Assembly: GCF_001598275.1 (NCBI RefSeq)
Contig: NZ_BCYQ01000012.1
Coordinates: forward strand, 1 to 64,000
DNA length: 64,000 bases
DNA from: Moraxella oblonga NBRC 102422
GTDB lineage: Bacteria; Pseudomonadota; Gammaproteobacteria; Pseudomonadales; Moraxellaceae
Reading direction: 5' to 3'
Shown: positions 63,997 through 64,000 of the stretch, one piece after another
Numbering within the stretch: position 1 is the stretch's first letter
Layout: every line of letters begins with the position of its first letter
Translations under genes and position numbers: made by a program
The notes under the pieces: generated by a model
Seen by the model: only the letters and a program-made list of their open reading frames with translations
What the model was told of the DNA's origin: nothing
Database searches by the model: none

Positions 63997-64000
63997 ACCA

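Noticed and set aside
1-64000. CRISPR array or integrated prophage
   Set aside because: No regularly spaced direct repeats, Cas genes, integrase, capsid or terminase-like proteins were seen.

Overview
The window is a chromosomal segment of a low-GC gammaproteobacterium, most probably Moraxella or a close relative in the Moraxellaceae. Pointers are an EF-P/EpmB divergent pair, a UbiM-like ubiquinone hydroxylase, PyrB with a non-catalytic PyrC-like partner, a DciA (DUF721) gene next to lpxC, a Slam-type surface lipoprotein and cytosolic-type malate dehydrogenase. No phage, insertion sequence with a transposase, CRISPR array or rRNA operon was found.

Layout. 1-4.0 kb: a minus-strand operon dadA - three accessory genes - ridA. 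4.1-8.5 kb: TSUP transporter, ribF, surface lipoprotein and murJ. 8.6-12.5 kb: repeat element, EamA exporter, UbiM-like hydroxylase, a small conserved gene and ApbE. 12.7-18.6 kb: fadD, a TPR/glycosyltransferase-like protein, rph and small membrane proteins. 18.4-21.3 kb: prlC with a YheV-like zinc-ribbon gene. 21.3-26.9 kb: an EEP-family nuclease, gltX, a tRNA-Ala/tRNA-Glu unit with a textbook sigma70 promoter, and fhs. 26.9-36.5 kb: accessory membrane protein, YdjM-like protein, lpxC, dciA, a CHAP protein, yhbY, rlmE, ftsH and an M15 peptidase. 36.8-46.1 kb: acyltransferase, lgt, thyA, folA, fbp and pyrB, with accessory genes between them. 46.1-50 kb: an AT-rich accessory block splitting pyrB from its pyrC' partner. 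50-64 kb: pyrC', efp/epmB, a lipoprotein, Sel1 proteins, gor, serA, an RND pump with its adaptor, mdh and a partial Sel1 gene.

How it fits together. Housekeeping genes for nucleotide and one-carbon metabolism (pyrB, pyrC', thyA, folA, fhs), translation (gltX, efp, epmB, rlmE, yhbY, tRNAs), envelope building (murJ, lpxC, lgt, acyltransferase) and proteolysis (ftsH, prlC) form the backbone. The recurring theme is that pairs normally adjacent in related bacteria (dadA/ridA, murJ/ribF, lgt/thyA, thyA/folA, pyrB/pyrC') are separated here by small unrecognised genes. Many of these are AT-rich, two-transmembrane, and coupled to the upstream gene by ATGA overlaps.

The most interesting signals are: a three-member family of unknown membrane proteins with a conserved Cys pair; the pyrB/pyrC' block with a duplicated scrap of the pyrC' start and a frameshifted mini-gene; a perfect 16-bp inverted repeat burying the lpxC start codon; a four-copy family of palindromic intergenic elements; and two orphan terminator hairpins that could end small RNAs. 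All assignments are from reading the sequence; no database search was possible.
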